A stretch of 60,846 bases of DNA from contig JANXZW010000063.1 in NCBI GenBank assembly GCA_025355305.1, positions 1-60,846 of the forward strand. The letters run 5' to 3'. This document shows positions 35,348 to 43,411 of the stretch, in pieces. The notes under the pieces are model-generated. The model had not been told where the DNA came from, did not search any database, and saw only the letters and a program-made list of their open reading frames with translations. The first letter of the stretch is position 1. Each line of letters starts with the position of its first letter. Source of the stretch: Actinomycetes bacterium. GTDB taxonomy: Bacteria; Actinomycetota; Actinomycetes; Nanopelagicales; Nanopelagicaceae. Both the position numbers and the translations under genes were made by a program.

Positions 35348-37195
35348 CCCGAGCGTTATAACCACTGTGCTGCCGCGTTTAACCAAGGAGCCAACCTTTG
35401 GAGATACATTCGTAACATGCTTACCGTTCCCAATCTTTCGCACGGTAACCTTTAATTGCAGGTTCTCTAACTCCTTGGTGGCGTAACTGCCTGAGAGTGA
35501 ATAGACGTTCGGGATATAGACATTTGCCGTTCCTTGTGAGACCACGATTCTTACCGCAGAACCAGGGGCCACTGGCGTAGCCCCATCGGGTGTCTGTGAG
35601 ATAACGCTTCCGGTTGCGATTGTGTTGCTGTAGGCAAAAGTTTGGTTAACGACGAGGCCGGCAGCGGTCAATTCGCTCTGCGCCTGATCACTCGTTAGCC
35701 CCACATAGTTAGAGATGGAGATGGGGGTATTTGAAGCGGTTGAGGTGGGCGTCGGGCCCAATGTAGGCGCAGCGGAAGGAGTCGGGGTTGGTGCTGGTTG
35801 GGCTGGGACTCCGCCTGAGATAGTGAGCGCCACAGTTCCACCGCGCTTTAGGCGAGCACCGCCACCTGGGGAGGAAGAGATCACCTCTCCAACGGGGACA
35901 CTGGAGTCGAACTCCTTCTGCGCGATAACGGCGTGCATTCCTATATTGGAGAGAGTGCTAGTTGCATCTGCAATAGTCATACCGACAACGGAGGGGAGGG
36001 AGATTCCATTAATTTGTCCGGCCAATTGGTAAAGCCCGCCAGCCACTACCAAGATCAAGAAGCTAATTGCGAAGTAGCGATTGCGTTGCACGCGCCTAGA
36101 AGTCTTCCGCTTGCCGGCGATAGTTTTAGGAAGGGCAAGAGGAACTTCTAACTTTGCTTCTGAGATAAAGGTGGGCTTCTTCTCTTCGCGCGGGATACGG
36201 GTTGGTTCGGTGAAATTGCGTACTTTGGTAACTAAGGTATTGCCGATTCGAACTTCGGGGCGCGCGCTCTTGCGCTTAGTTGGCGGAGGTTTCGCCACTG
36301 GGCTCTGCGGAGGGAGATCTAAGTCCAGGGTAAGTTGTGAGCGCTTCGGATCTAAAGCAATTTGAATCTGGGTCAGCTCTTCGAGTAACTCCGCACCGTT
36401 ACGCTGGCGTTTGTCGGGATTGTGAGCCGTCGCGCGCAGCACGAGATCATCCAAGGCTGGGGCGATGCCAGCTTGGGAGAGTGAGGGTGCTGGAACTCTC
36501 TCGTTGACATGTTTTAATGCAATCTGAATCGGGGTATCCCCATCAAATGGTTTGTGACCCGTGAGAAGTTCGTAGAACATGATTCCTAGAGAGTAAATGT
36601 CACTACGCGCATCTGAAATTCCGCGCTCCACTTGTTCGGGGGAGAGGTATGAAACGCTACCCAAAACAATGCTTGATTCGACCGACATCGTGCCACCGAG
36701 AGTAGCTCCGCGAGCTAGACCAAAATCCGCAATTTTGATCCGCCCCTCCTTTGAGATCAAAATATTATCTGGCTTGAGGTCGCGGTGATTGATGCCAAGG
36801 CTGTGAGCCTGGGCTAGCGCACTCACCACCGGGATGGCGTAATGCAGGAGTTCACTAGGGGTGAGATGTCCGCGTTCGGTCAGAAGCTCGCGCAGGGTAA
36901 AGCCATCGATATATTCCATGACGATAAAGACCGCGGGGGTGCCGCCCTCATTCCAGCCCTGGTCCTGGATCGAAACGATATTTGGATGGGAGAGCGAGGC
37001 GATCGCCTTGGCTTCACGAATAAAGCGATTAACAAATTCCTCATCATTGGCCAGATGTGGATGCATAATTTTGACAGCGACCAAGCGATCGAGACGCTGG
37101 TCTGTCGCCTTATAGATGGAGGCCATTCCTCCAGCAGCTATCAGCGATATGAGTTCGTAGCGGTTATCGATAATCTCGCCGGAAAGATCTGACAC
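35345..37195 (-). CDS. Serine/threonine protein kinase with PASTA domains
   Basis: 616 residues with a GTG start. The kinase domain (about 12-280) shows the glycine loop IAAGGMASIYKA, VAVKIM, catalytic loop HRDLKPDN, DFGLARG and SPEQVERG. A basic linker leads to one transmembrane segment (FAISFLILVVAGGLYQLAG, about 378-396) and three extracellular PASTA repeats beginning SLPSVVGMTIADA, ISNYVGLTSDQAQSEL and VYIPNVYSLSGSYATKEL, separated after the first by a Pro/Thr/Ser linker. PASTA kinases sense muropeptides or lipid II and control wall growth and division. The position near aroG and crtE/metF recalls Streptomyces gene order. Confidence 0.95.
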   Translation of the reverse strand: MSDLSGEIIDNRYELISLIAAGGMASIYKATDQRLDRLVAVKIMHPHLANDEEFVNRFIREAKAIASLSHPNIVSIQDQGWNEGGTPAVFIVMEYIDGFTLRELLTERGHLTPSELLHYAIPVVSALAQAHSLGINHRDLKPDNILISKEGRIKIADFGLARGATLGGTMSVESSIVLGSVSYLSPEQVERGISDARSDIYSLGIMFYELLTGHKPFDGDTPIQIALKHVNERVPAPSLSQAGIAPALDDLVLRATAHNPDKRQRNGAELLEELTQIQIALDPKRSQLTLDLDLPPQSPVAKPPPTKRKSARPEVRIGNTLVTKVRNFTEPTRIPREEKKPTFISEAKLEVPLALPKTIAGKRKTSRRVQRNRYFAISFLILVVAGGLYQLAGQINGISLPSVVGMTIADATSTLSNIGMHAVIAQKEFDSSVPVGEVISSSPGGGARLKRGGTVALTISGGVPAQPAPTPTPSAAPTLGPTPTSTASNTPISISNYVGLTSDQAQSELTAAGLVVNQTFAYSNTIATGSVISQTPDGATPVAPGSAVRIVVSQGTANVYIPNVYSLSGSYATKELENLQLKVTVRKIGNGKHVTNVSPKVGSLVKRGSTVVITLG

Positions 37196-37201
37196 GCTGA
37201 G

Positions 37202-37207
37202 ATTCTA
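37202..37207 (-). promoter_or_regulatory. Putative -10 element of the PASTA kinase gene (leaderless)
   Basis: TAGAAT on the minus strand, six bases before the GTG at 37195, in the 16-base gap after the P-loop kinase gene. Confidence 0.5.
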
Positions 37208-37211
37208 GGGG

Positions 37212-37706
37212 TTAATTCCAGCCATTCAGGTGAAAATCCGCTGCATCCCGTGTGCCTTCCTCCACAAAGTGAGTATGTTGCGCCGCTAGAAAGCCGAGCA
37301 TCTGCTCTTCTATCGCAAAACCATCGCGTGCCAAGACGCGGCGCAGTCCTACGACGGGTTCAAGGTCTATCCAAATCTTTGTCTCCACCAATTCTCGGAT
37401 CGCACTCTGTCCAGATCCAACTCCCTCGAGGATGAGAAGTTGTGTGGGCTCGATAGAGAACCACTCTCCGGGGCGCTGCTCGTGCCAGTCATAACGGCGG
37501 GTTCGAACGCAAGTTTGTTCCCTATGGCCCCGCGCAATCGCGACAAGTTTCTCTGTGAGAGCCACTCCGAGTGGATCCTCCCAACCCTCGTACAGGTCAT
37601 CCATGTGGATGATATGTACCGCAGTGCGCTCTTCGTATTCACTCGCCATAAATGCTGCAAGGGTTGTCTTGCCGGCGCCAGCCACCCCATCAATTGTGAT
37701 GATCAT
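37212..37706 (-). CDS. Small P-loop kinase, uridine-kinase-like
   Basis: 164 residues. Walker A is DGVAGAGKTT at the N-terminus; IIHMDDLYEGWEDPL resembles the substrate-site D of uridine and pantothenate kinases; EGVGSGQSAIRELVETKIWIDL is the Walker B region. The substrate is not identified. It starts three bases after the PnuT-like gene and so falls under the same TPP riboswitch. By analogy with PnuC-kinase pairs, it may trap an imported thiamine-type vitamin by phosphorylation. That is an inference from context only. Confidence 0.8.
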   Translation of the reverse strand: MIITIDGVAGAGKTTLAAFMASEYEERTAVHIIHMDDLYEGWEDPLGVALTEKLVAIARGHREQTCVRTRRYDWHEQRPGEWFSIEPTQLLILEGVGSGQSAIRELVETKIWIDLEPVVGLRRVLARDGFAIEEQMLGFLAAQHTHFVEEGTRDAADFHLNGWN

Positions 37707-37709
37707 TTC

Positions 37710-38321
37710 TTACACGGCGCTCTTTTCACGATTAGCTATGCGTAGCCAACGTCTCCATCCTCCAATGGCCAGAGCGACAAAGATGAAGTAAAGCATGGAG
37801 GTGAGGTATGACTTGCCGTGCCAAAACTGATACGCATAGACGCCATCAACGACGAACCAGAGTGGCCACGCTTCATAACGCTCGAGGCACATCAAGACCT
37901 GCGCGATACAGCTACCGACGAAACCAAAAGCGTCCGTCAGCGATGCCGCAGCACCGATGTGAAGGAGAAAGGGATAGAGAGAGAACCAGGCGATGAGATA
38001 GCCGATCATCCAGTAGATGTTTCTCTTGAGGGATAATTTCGCGGGCTTAGCCCCCTTAGGACCCCAACCAAACCAACCCCAGATCCCTCCAGCAACAAAG
38101 ACAAATTGCAGGACTGCACTGGCGTAGTACTTCTGTTCAAAGAAGAGTCCAGCATATAAAAGGCTGCTGATATTCCACCATGGCCAGGTAATGCGGGGGC
38201 CAAAAATCCCATATGCAACTCCGACGACCGAAGTTACAAAGGCGAGGAATTCTAAATAGGTGAGTTGATAACCCCACGCGGTGAAAAAAACGCTCATGAG
38301 TGTGTGATTTATGGAGTGCAT
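37710..38321 (-). CDS. pnuT: PnuC-family vitamin transporter, probably thiamine-specific (PnuT)
   Basis: 203 residues, about seven transmembrane segments. PnuC-family marks include WPWWNISSLLYAGLFFEQKYYASAVLQFVFVAGGIWGWFGW and CLERYEAWPLWFVVDGVYAYQFW. PnuC proteins carry nicotinamide riboside, whereas PnuT members carry thiamine; they are told apart mainly by context. Here a TPP riboswitch lies directly upstream, so thiamine is the likely cargo. The transport is facilitated diffusion and needs intracellular trapping, a job that the next gene (P-loop kinase) could do. The start has AAGGGG upstream, within the riboswitch 3' strand. Confidence 0.9.
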   Translation of the reverse strand: MHSINHTLMSVFFTAWGYQLTYLEFLAFVTSVVGVAYGIFGPRITWPWWNISSLLYAGLFFEQKYYASAVLQFVFVAGGIWGWFGWGPKGAKPAKLSLKRNIYWMIGYLIAWFSLYPFLLHIGAAASLTDAFGFVGSCIAQVLMCLERYEAWPLWFVVDGVYAYQFWHGKSYLTSMLYFIFVALAIGGWRRWLRIANREKSAV

Positions 38322-38328
38322 GAATAAA

Positions 38329-38412
38329 CCCCTTCCGCAGTTCGCATTACCGAACTGGTCATACGGTCGACCTGGAGATCAGGTCCTCTCAGCCACTTCA
38401 AGCGGCTCCCGT
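38329..38412 (-). promoter_or_regulatory. TPP (THI-box) riboswitch
   Basis: Read on the minus strand: GGGAGCC, then GTGGCTGAGAGG (the conserved CUGAGA pyrimidine-sensor loop), a variable stem GACCTG/CAGGTC, then GACCGTATGACC, a six-pair stem AGTTCG/CGAACT around the GTAATG loop (conserved UAAUG), and GCGGAAGGGG. The last bases include the ribosome binding site of the downstream transporter, so TPP binding would block translation. The P5 loop is slightly unusual, but all core elements are present. Confidence 0.87.
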
Positions 38413-38422
38413 TGAGATAACT

Positions 38423-39322
38423 CTATCGCTCTCTCACCGCTTGCAGAAAAGCGGGCAATGCAACTCTGAGCCGGCGCCAGGATGAGGTTGCGGCCCGATG
38501 CGTGAAGATCTGGTAATTGATCTTCTCTACCTCATCGACTATTCCGCAGTAGAGCTCTGATGCTGCTGTAATGCAGGGTTGGCTGGCGGGATCCAGGAGT
38601 TTGATGCCATCTGCTGCCTCTCTCTGCAGGCGGCGAACTCGGTCTATCTGAAAGCTGAGCGCGGTCTTAATCTCTGGAGTCAATTTCTTTGCAGCCAACA
38701 TCTCCTCGGTGACTCCTGCGGCCGATAACTCGTCAAGCGGCAGATAGATCCGTCCACGGTCGAGATCCTCACTGACATCGCGGATGAAATTTGCGAGTTG
38801 AAAAGCGATCCCCAATTTTTCAGCTGCCAGGTAAGCCGCAGGTTCAGAAGCTCCGAGGATGGGTACTATCTGCAGCCCAATGACGGCGGCGCTACCGTAA
38901 ACATATTCCGTGAGCTCTTCATAACTCTGGTATCGAGTGATCGAGAGATCCATGGTCATTGAGTGTAAGAAAGCTTCAAAGAGTTCGATGGGAATGTTGA
39001 ATCTGTGGACGGTATCAACCAGAGCACGACCAACATGATCTTGACTCGTGCCGCTTCGAATATCGTCAAGAACCCTGCCTCCCCAACTCTTCAGGAGTAG
39101 AGACTTCTCTTCCACGGAGAGAGTGGAACCTAGGTCATCTACGATCTCATCGGCGTAACGTGCAAAGCCGTAGAGAGCATGAACGTGTGGTCGCTTTGCC
39201 TTCGGGAGGAGAAGAGTTGCGAGGTAGTAGGTCTTGCCATGCAGTGAGTTAAGCCGCTTGCACTCTGTATAAGAGGCGCGAAGATCTGGATTTAGAATCC
39301 CTGCGGCGGTTAACTCATCCAC
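38423..39322 (-). CDS. crtB: 15-cis-phytoene synthase
   Basis: 299 residues. The two Asp-rich motifs of head-to-head prenyl synthases are YADEIVDD (near 52) and FIRDVSEDLDRGRIYLP (near 180). KTYYLATLLLPKAKRPHVHALYGFAR is the family N-terminal block. The enzyme joins two GGPP molecules into phytoene. Only one base separates it from crtI, and the run crtE-crtI-crtB reads in one direction on the minus strand. Confidence 0.95.
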   Translation of the reverse strand: MDELTAAGILNPDLRASYTECKRLNSLHGKTYYLATLLLPKAKRPHVHALYGFARYADEIVDDLGSTLSVEEKSLLLKSWGGRVLDDIRSGTSQDHVGRALVDTVHRFNIPIELFEAFLHSMTMDLSITRYQSYEELTEYVYGSAAVIGLQIVPILGASEPAAYLAAEKLGIAFQLANFIRDVSEDLDRGRIYLPLDELSAAGVTEEMLAAKKLTPEIKTALSFQIDRVRRLQREAADGIKLLDPASQPCITAASELYCGIVDEVEKINYQIFTHRAATSSWRRLRVALPAFLQAVRER

Positions 39323-39323
39323 G

Positions 39324-40805
39324 TTACTGAATTGCTCCTACGATTCGTTCCGCGGCAAGGCGACCTGAGATAAGGACCATTGGTACCCCGACTCCCGGTT
39401 GAGTTCCCGATCCCACAAAGACCACATTCTCAAAGCCCACGGCAAGATTGCGTGGCCTAAAGGGACCGGTTTGAAAGAAGGTGTGGGCGCTAGCAAATGG
39501 AGCACCTCGCTCCATCCCCTGCTCTTGCCAATCTAGGGGAGTAGTGAGTTGCTCTACTTCAATTGAATCGGCAAATCCTTCATAGCCACGCGATTCCATG
39601 ACGCGAAGCATCTCGTTGCGATAGCGCGGGCCCTCTATCTTCCAGTCGATGTCGGCATCAAGGTTGGGGGTTGGGAAGAGGATGTAGTAAGAAGAGTGGC
39701 CTTCAGGAGCTAGTGAGGGATCGTCATAGGTTGGAATTGTCACCAAGAGACTTGGATCGGTCATCAAGGTTTTCTTTTTTATCAACTCATCGAAGACGCC
39801 TTCCCACGACTGCCCAAAGTGAATGTTGTGATGCGTGAGGTGGTCGTACTTCTTCTTGGTGCCGACAAGGAGGGTTACGCAGGAGGGGGAGTATGTGAGG
39901 CTTTTGACACGACGCGGGGTCGTCCCGAGAAGATCGCGATACGCGACAGGAAGATCGGGGTTAAGAATGAAGGCATCTGCCTCGATTCGCTCTCCGCTAC
40001 TTGTTAAGACCGCAGTTGCGCGTCCATTGCTATGTTCTACGGAGGTAACAGTGGAGTTGTATTTGAAGGTTACACCGTGTTTTTCTGCCGCTCCCGCGAG
40101 AGCTCGCGGCACGGCATGCATTCCTCCCTTCGGGAAGAAGACGCCATTCACTGAATCCATGTAAGCGATCACCGCATAAAGCGCCAAGGCTTGTTGCGGA
40201 CTAACGCCAGCGTACATGGCCTGGAATGAATAGACCTTCTGTGTCCGTGGATCTTTAAGAAATTGATTGACCTTGGGAGCGAGATGGCGGAAGGCGCCGA
40301 GCCCTACCAGTTTTGCCAAATTTGGAGTTAGGAGGTTGAGCGGAGAATCAATGTTTCGGTCGATGAAGTCGCTCATCTCGTACTTATAAAGTTTGGTGAC
40401 GAAGTCAACGTATTTGCCATATCCGAAGGCTTCCTCTGCACCGATCTTCGTTGCAATTTCCTCTTGCATCCGCTTGGTATCGGCATGGACGTCGAGGTGC
40501 GAGCCGTCGTGATAGAAGGCACGATAGAGAGGGTCTACGGGAACTAAGTCGAGCCAATCCTTAATATCTTCTCCAACTGCGGCAAGTGCATCTTGAATGA
40601 GCGAGGGCATGGTTAAGACCGATGGGCCAGTATCAAAGGAGTACCCATCGCGTTGTAGCAATCCGTTGCGACCACCTGGAACGGATTCGCGTTCGATGAC
40701 GGTGACTTTTCGTCCAGCTCCAGCCAGGCGCAGCGCAGCGCTCAGCCCACCTAGGCCGGCGCCTACTATGACAACGTGATCGCTCTTTCCCTTTACCTGA
40801 CGCAC
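39324..40805 (-). CDS. crtI: Phytoene desaturase
   Basis: 493 residues. The FAD-binding Rossmann motif is VIVGAGLGGLSAALRLAGAGRKVTVIE, with the typical GGRNGLLQRDGYSFDTGPSVLTMP following. The bacterial-type C-terminal signature is VGSGTQPGVGVPMVLISGRLAAE. It desaturates phytoene toward lycopene. It is the first-cluster copy; a second, divergent CrtI-family enzyme lies at 43349. Confidence 0.95.
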   Translation of the reverse strand: MRQVKGKSDHVVIVGAGLGGLSAALRLAGAGRKVTVIERESVPGGRNGLLQRDGYSFDTGPSVLTMPSLIQDALAAVGEDIKDWLDLVPVDPLYRAFYHDGSHLDVHADTKRMQEEIATKIGAEEAFGYGKYVDFVTKLYKYEMSDFIDRNIDSPLNLLTPNLAKLVGLGAFRHLAPKVNQFLKDPRTQKVYSFQAMYAGVSPQQALALYAVIAYMDSVNGVFFPKGGMHAVPRALAGAAEKHGVTFKYNSTVTSVEHSNGRATAVLTSSGERIEADAFILNPDLPVAYRDLLGTTPRRVKSLTYSPSCVTLLVGTKKKYDHLTHHNIHFGQSWEGVFDELIKKKTLMTDPSLLVTIPTYDDPSLAPEGHSSYYILFPTPNLDADIDWKIEGPRYRNEMLRVMESRGYEGFADSIEVEQLTTPLDWQEQGMERGAPFASAHTFFQTGPFRPRNLAVGFENVVFVGSGTQPGVGVPMVLISGRLAAERIVGAIQ

Positions 40806-40820
40806 AGAATCCCCCTTAAC

Positions 40821-41888
40821 TCACGCAGTTCTTTGAGTTGCCGCGACGGCCATCTCGGCTAATAGCGCAACTGCTTGTGGCGTAATTCCACCAGTAGTCA
40901 GCGCTTTGTGCGCTTTGAAAGTCATCTCTTGGATAATCGACTCCAACTCCGCAAGCGAACCTGTCTCAACTATCAGCGCACGCAAAGATTCGATCTCGTT
41001 GAGATTCAAATCCTTACGACCAAAGAGGTTTAAGAACTCTGTGCGTTGGGTCACGTTTGCTCGAGAGAGAGTAGTTGCGACGAGGACCGTACGCTTGCCT
41101 TCACGTAAATCATCGCCAGCAGGCTTACCAGTCTTCTCGGGATCCCCAAAGACTCCGATTACATCATCGCGTAATTGGAAAGCTTCACCAAGCGGTAAAC
41201 CGTAATTGGAATAGCTTTCGATAAGCGTTGGAGAGAGATTGGCAGCGAGGCTAGCGCCAAAGTGAAGAGGACGTTCGATGCTGTACTTACCAGACTTGAA
41301 GCGGGCCACCTTCAAAGAGCGTTCAACGCTTTCGCTGGCCAGCGCCTGTTCGTAGATATCAAGGTATTGCCCCGCCATTAGTTCAACGCGCATCTCGTCG
41401 TAAACGGGCAGGGAACGCAGGATGCTCTGCGTTGGAGCCCCGGATTCATGTAGCGCCTTTGCGGCCCAGATCAACGCAAGATCACCGAGCAAAATCGCAG
41501 CCGCCGCACCAAATTGCTCGCCGTTGCCGTGCAGGGCCTGAGCTTGGTGAAGGGATTGGAACTGTTTATGGATTGCAGGAGCCCCGCGTCTGGTATCTGA
41601 GGCATCCATGACATCATCGTGAATCAGGGCGCAGACATGGATGAGTTCAAGGCTTGCGGTAGCGCGAATTATCGCGGGAGAGAGATCCCCACCTGCCCCT
41701 AAAAAGCCGATCGTTGCGAAGAGGGGGCGTAATCTCTTTCCGCTATCGAGTAGGAAGTGACCCAGCGCGTCGGCCACGGGATCGAGCTCGCTACCAATCT
41801 CACGGAGGTACTGGGACTCTTCATCGAAAAATTCGCGCAACGAACCGTTGATAACCTCTGTTAGCCCATGAATCCCGTCAAATTCCAC
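40821..41888 (-). CDS. crtE: Geranylgeranyl diphosphate synthase
   Basis: 355 residues with a GTG start. A trans-prenyltransferase with GKRLRP near residue 51, the first Asp-rich motif LIHDDVMDASDTRRG and the second QLRDDVIGVFGD. It provides C20 GGPP for phytoene synthesis. A TACCGT element ends six bases before the GTG, sharing bases with the metF -10 region. It heads the crtE-crtI-crtB transcript. Confidence 0.93.
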   Translation of the reverse strand: MEFDGIHGLTEVINGSLREFFDEESQYLREIGSELDPVADALGHFLLDSGKRLRPLFATIGFLGAGGDLSPAIIRATASLELIHVCALIHDDVMDASDTRRGAPAIHKQFQSLHQAQALHGNGEQFGAAAAILLGDLALIWAAKALHESGAPTQSILRSLPVYDEMRVELMAGQYLDIYEQALASESVERSLKVARFKSGKYSIERPLHFGASLAANLSPTLIESYSNYGLPLGEAFQLRDDVIGVFGDPEKTGKPAGDDLREGKRTVLVATTLSRANVTQRTEFLNLFGRKDLNLNEIESLRALIVETGSLAELESIIQEMTFKAHKALTTGGITPQAVALLAEMAVAATQRTA

Positions 41889-41894
41889 GCCGTA

Positions 41895-41904
41895 ACGGTA
41901 CCCT
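41895..41904. promoter_or_regulatory. Overlapping divergent -10 elements of crtE and metF
   Basis: Only 24 bases separate the GTG of crtE from the ATG of metF. ACGGTA gives TACCGT on the minus strand, six bases before crtE. TACCCT on the plus strand (41899-41904) ends eight bases before metF. The two hexamers share two base pairs. Confidence 0.45.
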
Positions 41905-41912
41905 GCTTCGCT

Positions 41913-42776
41913 ATGAACCCGAGAACTGAGAAGGAGCCCACGTTCTCTATTGAACTCTTCCCGCCAAAAGATGAATTAGGAGAGGCGCGCCTATGGGAGG
42001 CGGTCACTCAAATCGCGACCCTCTCGCCGGACTTTGTATCGGTGACATATGGCGCGGGTGGATCCACTCGCGACCGAACGATTCGAATTGCAGAAGAGCT
42101 GACATCGCGAACGGGAATTCCCACGGTTGCGCATCTGACTTGTGTTGGATCGACGCGTACAGAATTGGCGAAGATTCTTGACCACTACAAGGCGGCGAAT
42201 ATCTCCACAATCTTGGCTCTACGGGGCGATCCCGTTGGGAGTCCAGGTGCTCCTTGGTCGACAACGCCAGGCGGTTTTGATCACGCCGACCAATTGGTTG
42301 ATCTGGCTACCCTGCGTGGAGATTTCACCGTGGGAGTCGCCGCCTTTCCCGATGGTCATCCCGCCTCACGTGGGGACTTTGCTCAGGATATTGCGACACT
42401 GATTCGCAAAGAGGCGCACGGCGCCACATTTGCAACGACGCAATTCTTCTTTGAGATCGCTGCTTATCTGAAATTGGTGGAGGCGTTGGAGAAGGCGGGA
42501 TCCCAACTTCCTATTATTGCTGGGGTCTTACCAATAACAAATGTAAAGCAACTTGCGCGCATGGCGGAGTTGGGTGGCACCCCGATTCCAAATGAGATTA
42601 TTGAGAAGTTTGAGAAGATCGCGGGAGATGAGAAGGCGGTTATTGAATTGGGAATTGAAATCGCCTCGGAGTTATGCCGTGAGCTGATCCATGCGGGTGC
42701 GCCAGGAATTCATTTTTATACTATGAACAGCGCCGCGGCAACGGCGGCGATTGTGAAGAATGCGGGGCTGCGATGA
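41913..42776 (+). CDS. metF: 5,10-methylenetetrahydrofolate reductase
   Basis: 287 residues from MNPRTEKEPTFS; an upstream in-frame ATG would lie inside crtE and is unlikely. Family blocks are FSIELFPPKDE, FVSVTYGAGGSTRDRTIRIAEEL, VAHLTCVGSTRTEL, ILALRGDPVG and VGVAAFPDGHP, with TQFFFEIAAYLK further on. FAD-dependent reduction gives 5-methyl-THF for methionine synthesis. Its stop overlaps the next start (ATGA), coupling it to a phospholipid-type enzyme. Confidence 0.95.
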   Translation: MNPRTEKEPTFSIELFPPKDELGEARLWEAVTQIATLSPDFVSVTYGAGGSTRDRTIRIAEELTSRTGIPTVAHLTCVGSTRTELAKILDHYKAANISTILALRGDPVGSPGAPWSTTPGGFDHADQLVDLATLRGDFTVGVAAFPDGHPASRGDFAQDIATLIRKEAHGATFATTQFFFEIAAYLKLVEALEKAGSQLPIIAGVLPITNVKQLARMAELGGTPIPNEIIEKFEKIAGDEKAVIELGIEIASELCRELIHAGAPGIHFYTMNSAAATAAIVKNAGLR

Positions 42777-43411
42777 AGCGCGAGAGGTACTTCACGTGCT
42801 GGAGTGAGATCCACGGGGGCGCTGAAATTTCTGGCATAGTAAAAGTTTGGTTAATTATCTCCTACCGCCTCTGTGCGCCGCTGGTGCGCCTGAAGATATC
42901 CCCTAATCTTCTCAGCCTCCTTGGAGTAGCGGCGGCGGCTTTTACTTATACCGAAGTGAAGCACCGCTATGCCATTGCACTGCTGGCACTCTCGCTATTG
43001 AGTGATGGCATTGATGGCACTGTGGCTATTTTAAGTGGCAAGGTGGGCAAGCGCGGTGCGATGGTTGACGCGATCTGTGATCGTATCGGTGAAACGCTCT
43101 GGGCCCTGGCTTTCTACAAACTTGGCGCCCCCGCTTGGGTAGTTGCGACTGCCTGGTTGTTCGCATTTACACAGGAGTACGCGCGCGCTCGCATTGCCGG
43201 ACTTGGTGATTACCGCATCGATATTGTCACTATTGCTGAACGTCCAGTGCGCGCCTCATTTCTAGCGATCGCAATCGTTGCCTTCGATCTACAGATCGCG
43301 GCTGCAACGACACTCGCCGTGTTGTGGTCAGTTCAACAGGGTGTAGCTCTAGTGATGGTGATGCGCAGCGGTTACAACCGCCTCAGCGCTCCCGATAGCG
43401 TCAGCGACTAG
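42773..43411 (+). CDS. CDP-alcohol phosphatidyltransferase family protein
   Basis: 212 residues with about five transmembrane segments. The signature region reads SDGIDGTVAILSGKVGKRGAMVDAICDR. The DG start and the GxxxDxxxD end of the canonical motif are kept, but the usual AR after DGxx is GT. Such enzymes join CDP-diacylglycerol to an alcohol such as glycerol phosphate or inositol phosphate. The altered motif makes the substrate uncertain. It is coupled to metF, and its last 63 bases overlap the convergent second CrtI gene. Confidence 0.85.
   Translation: MKRERYFTCWSEIHGGAEISGIVKVWLIISYRLCAPLVRLKISPNLLSLLGVAAAAFTYTEVKHRYAIALLALSLLSDGIDGTVAILSGKVGKRGAMVDAICDRIGETLWALAFYKLGAPAWVVATAWLFAFTQEYARARIAGLGDYRIDIVTIAERPVRASFLAIAIVAFDLQIAAATTLAVLWSVQQGVALVMVMRSGYNRLSAPDSVSD

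Noticed and set aside
41868-41912. Upstream ATG for metF
   Set aside because: It lies inside the start of the divergent crtE and adds residues outside the family domain.
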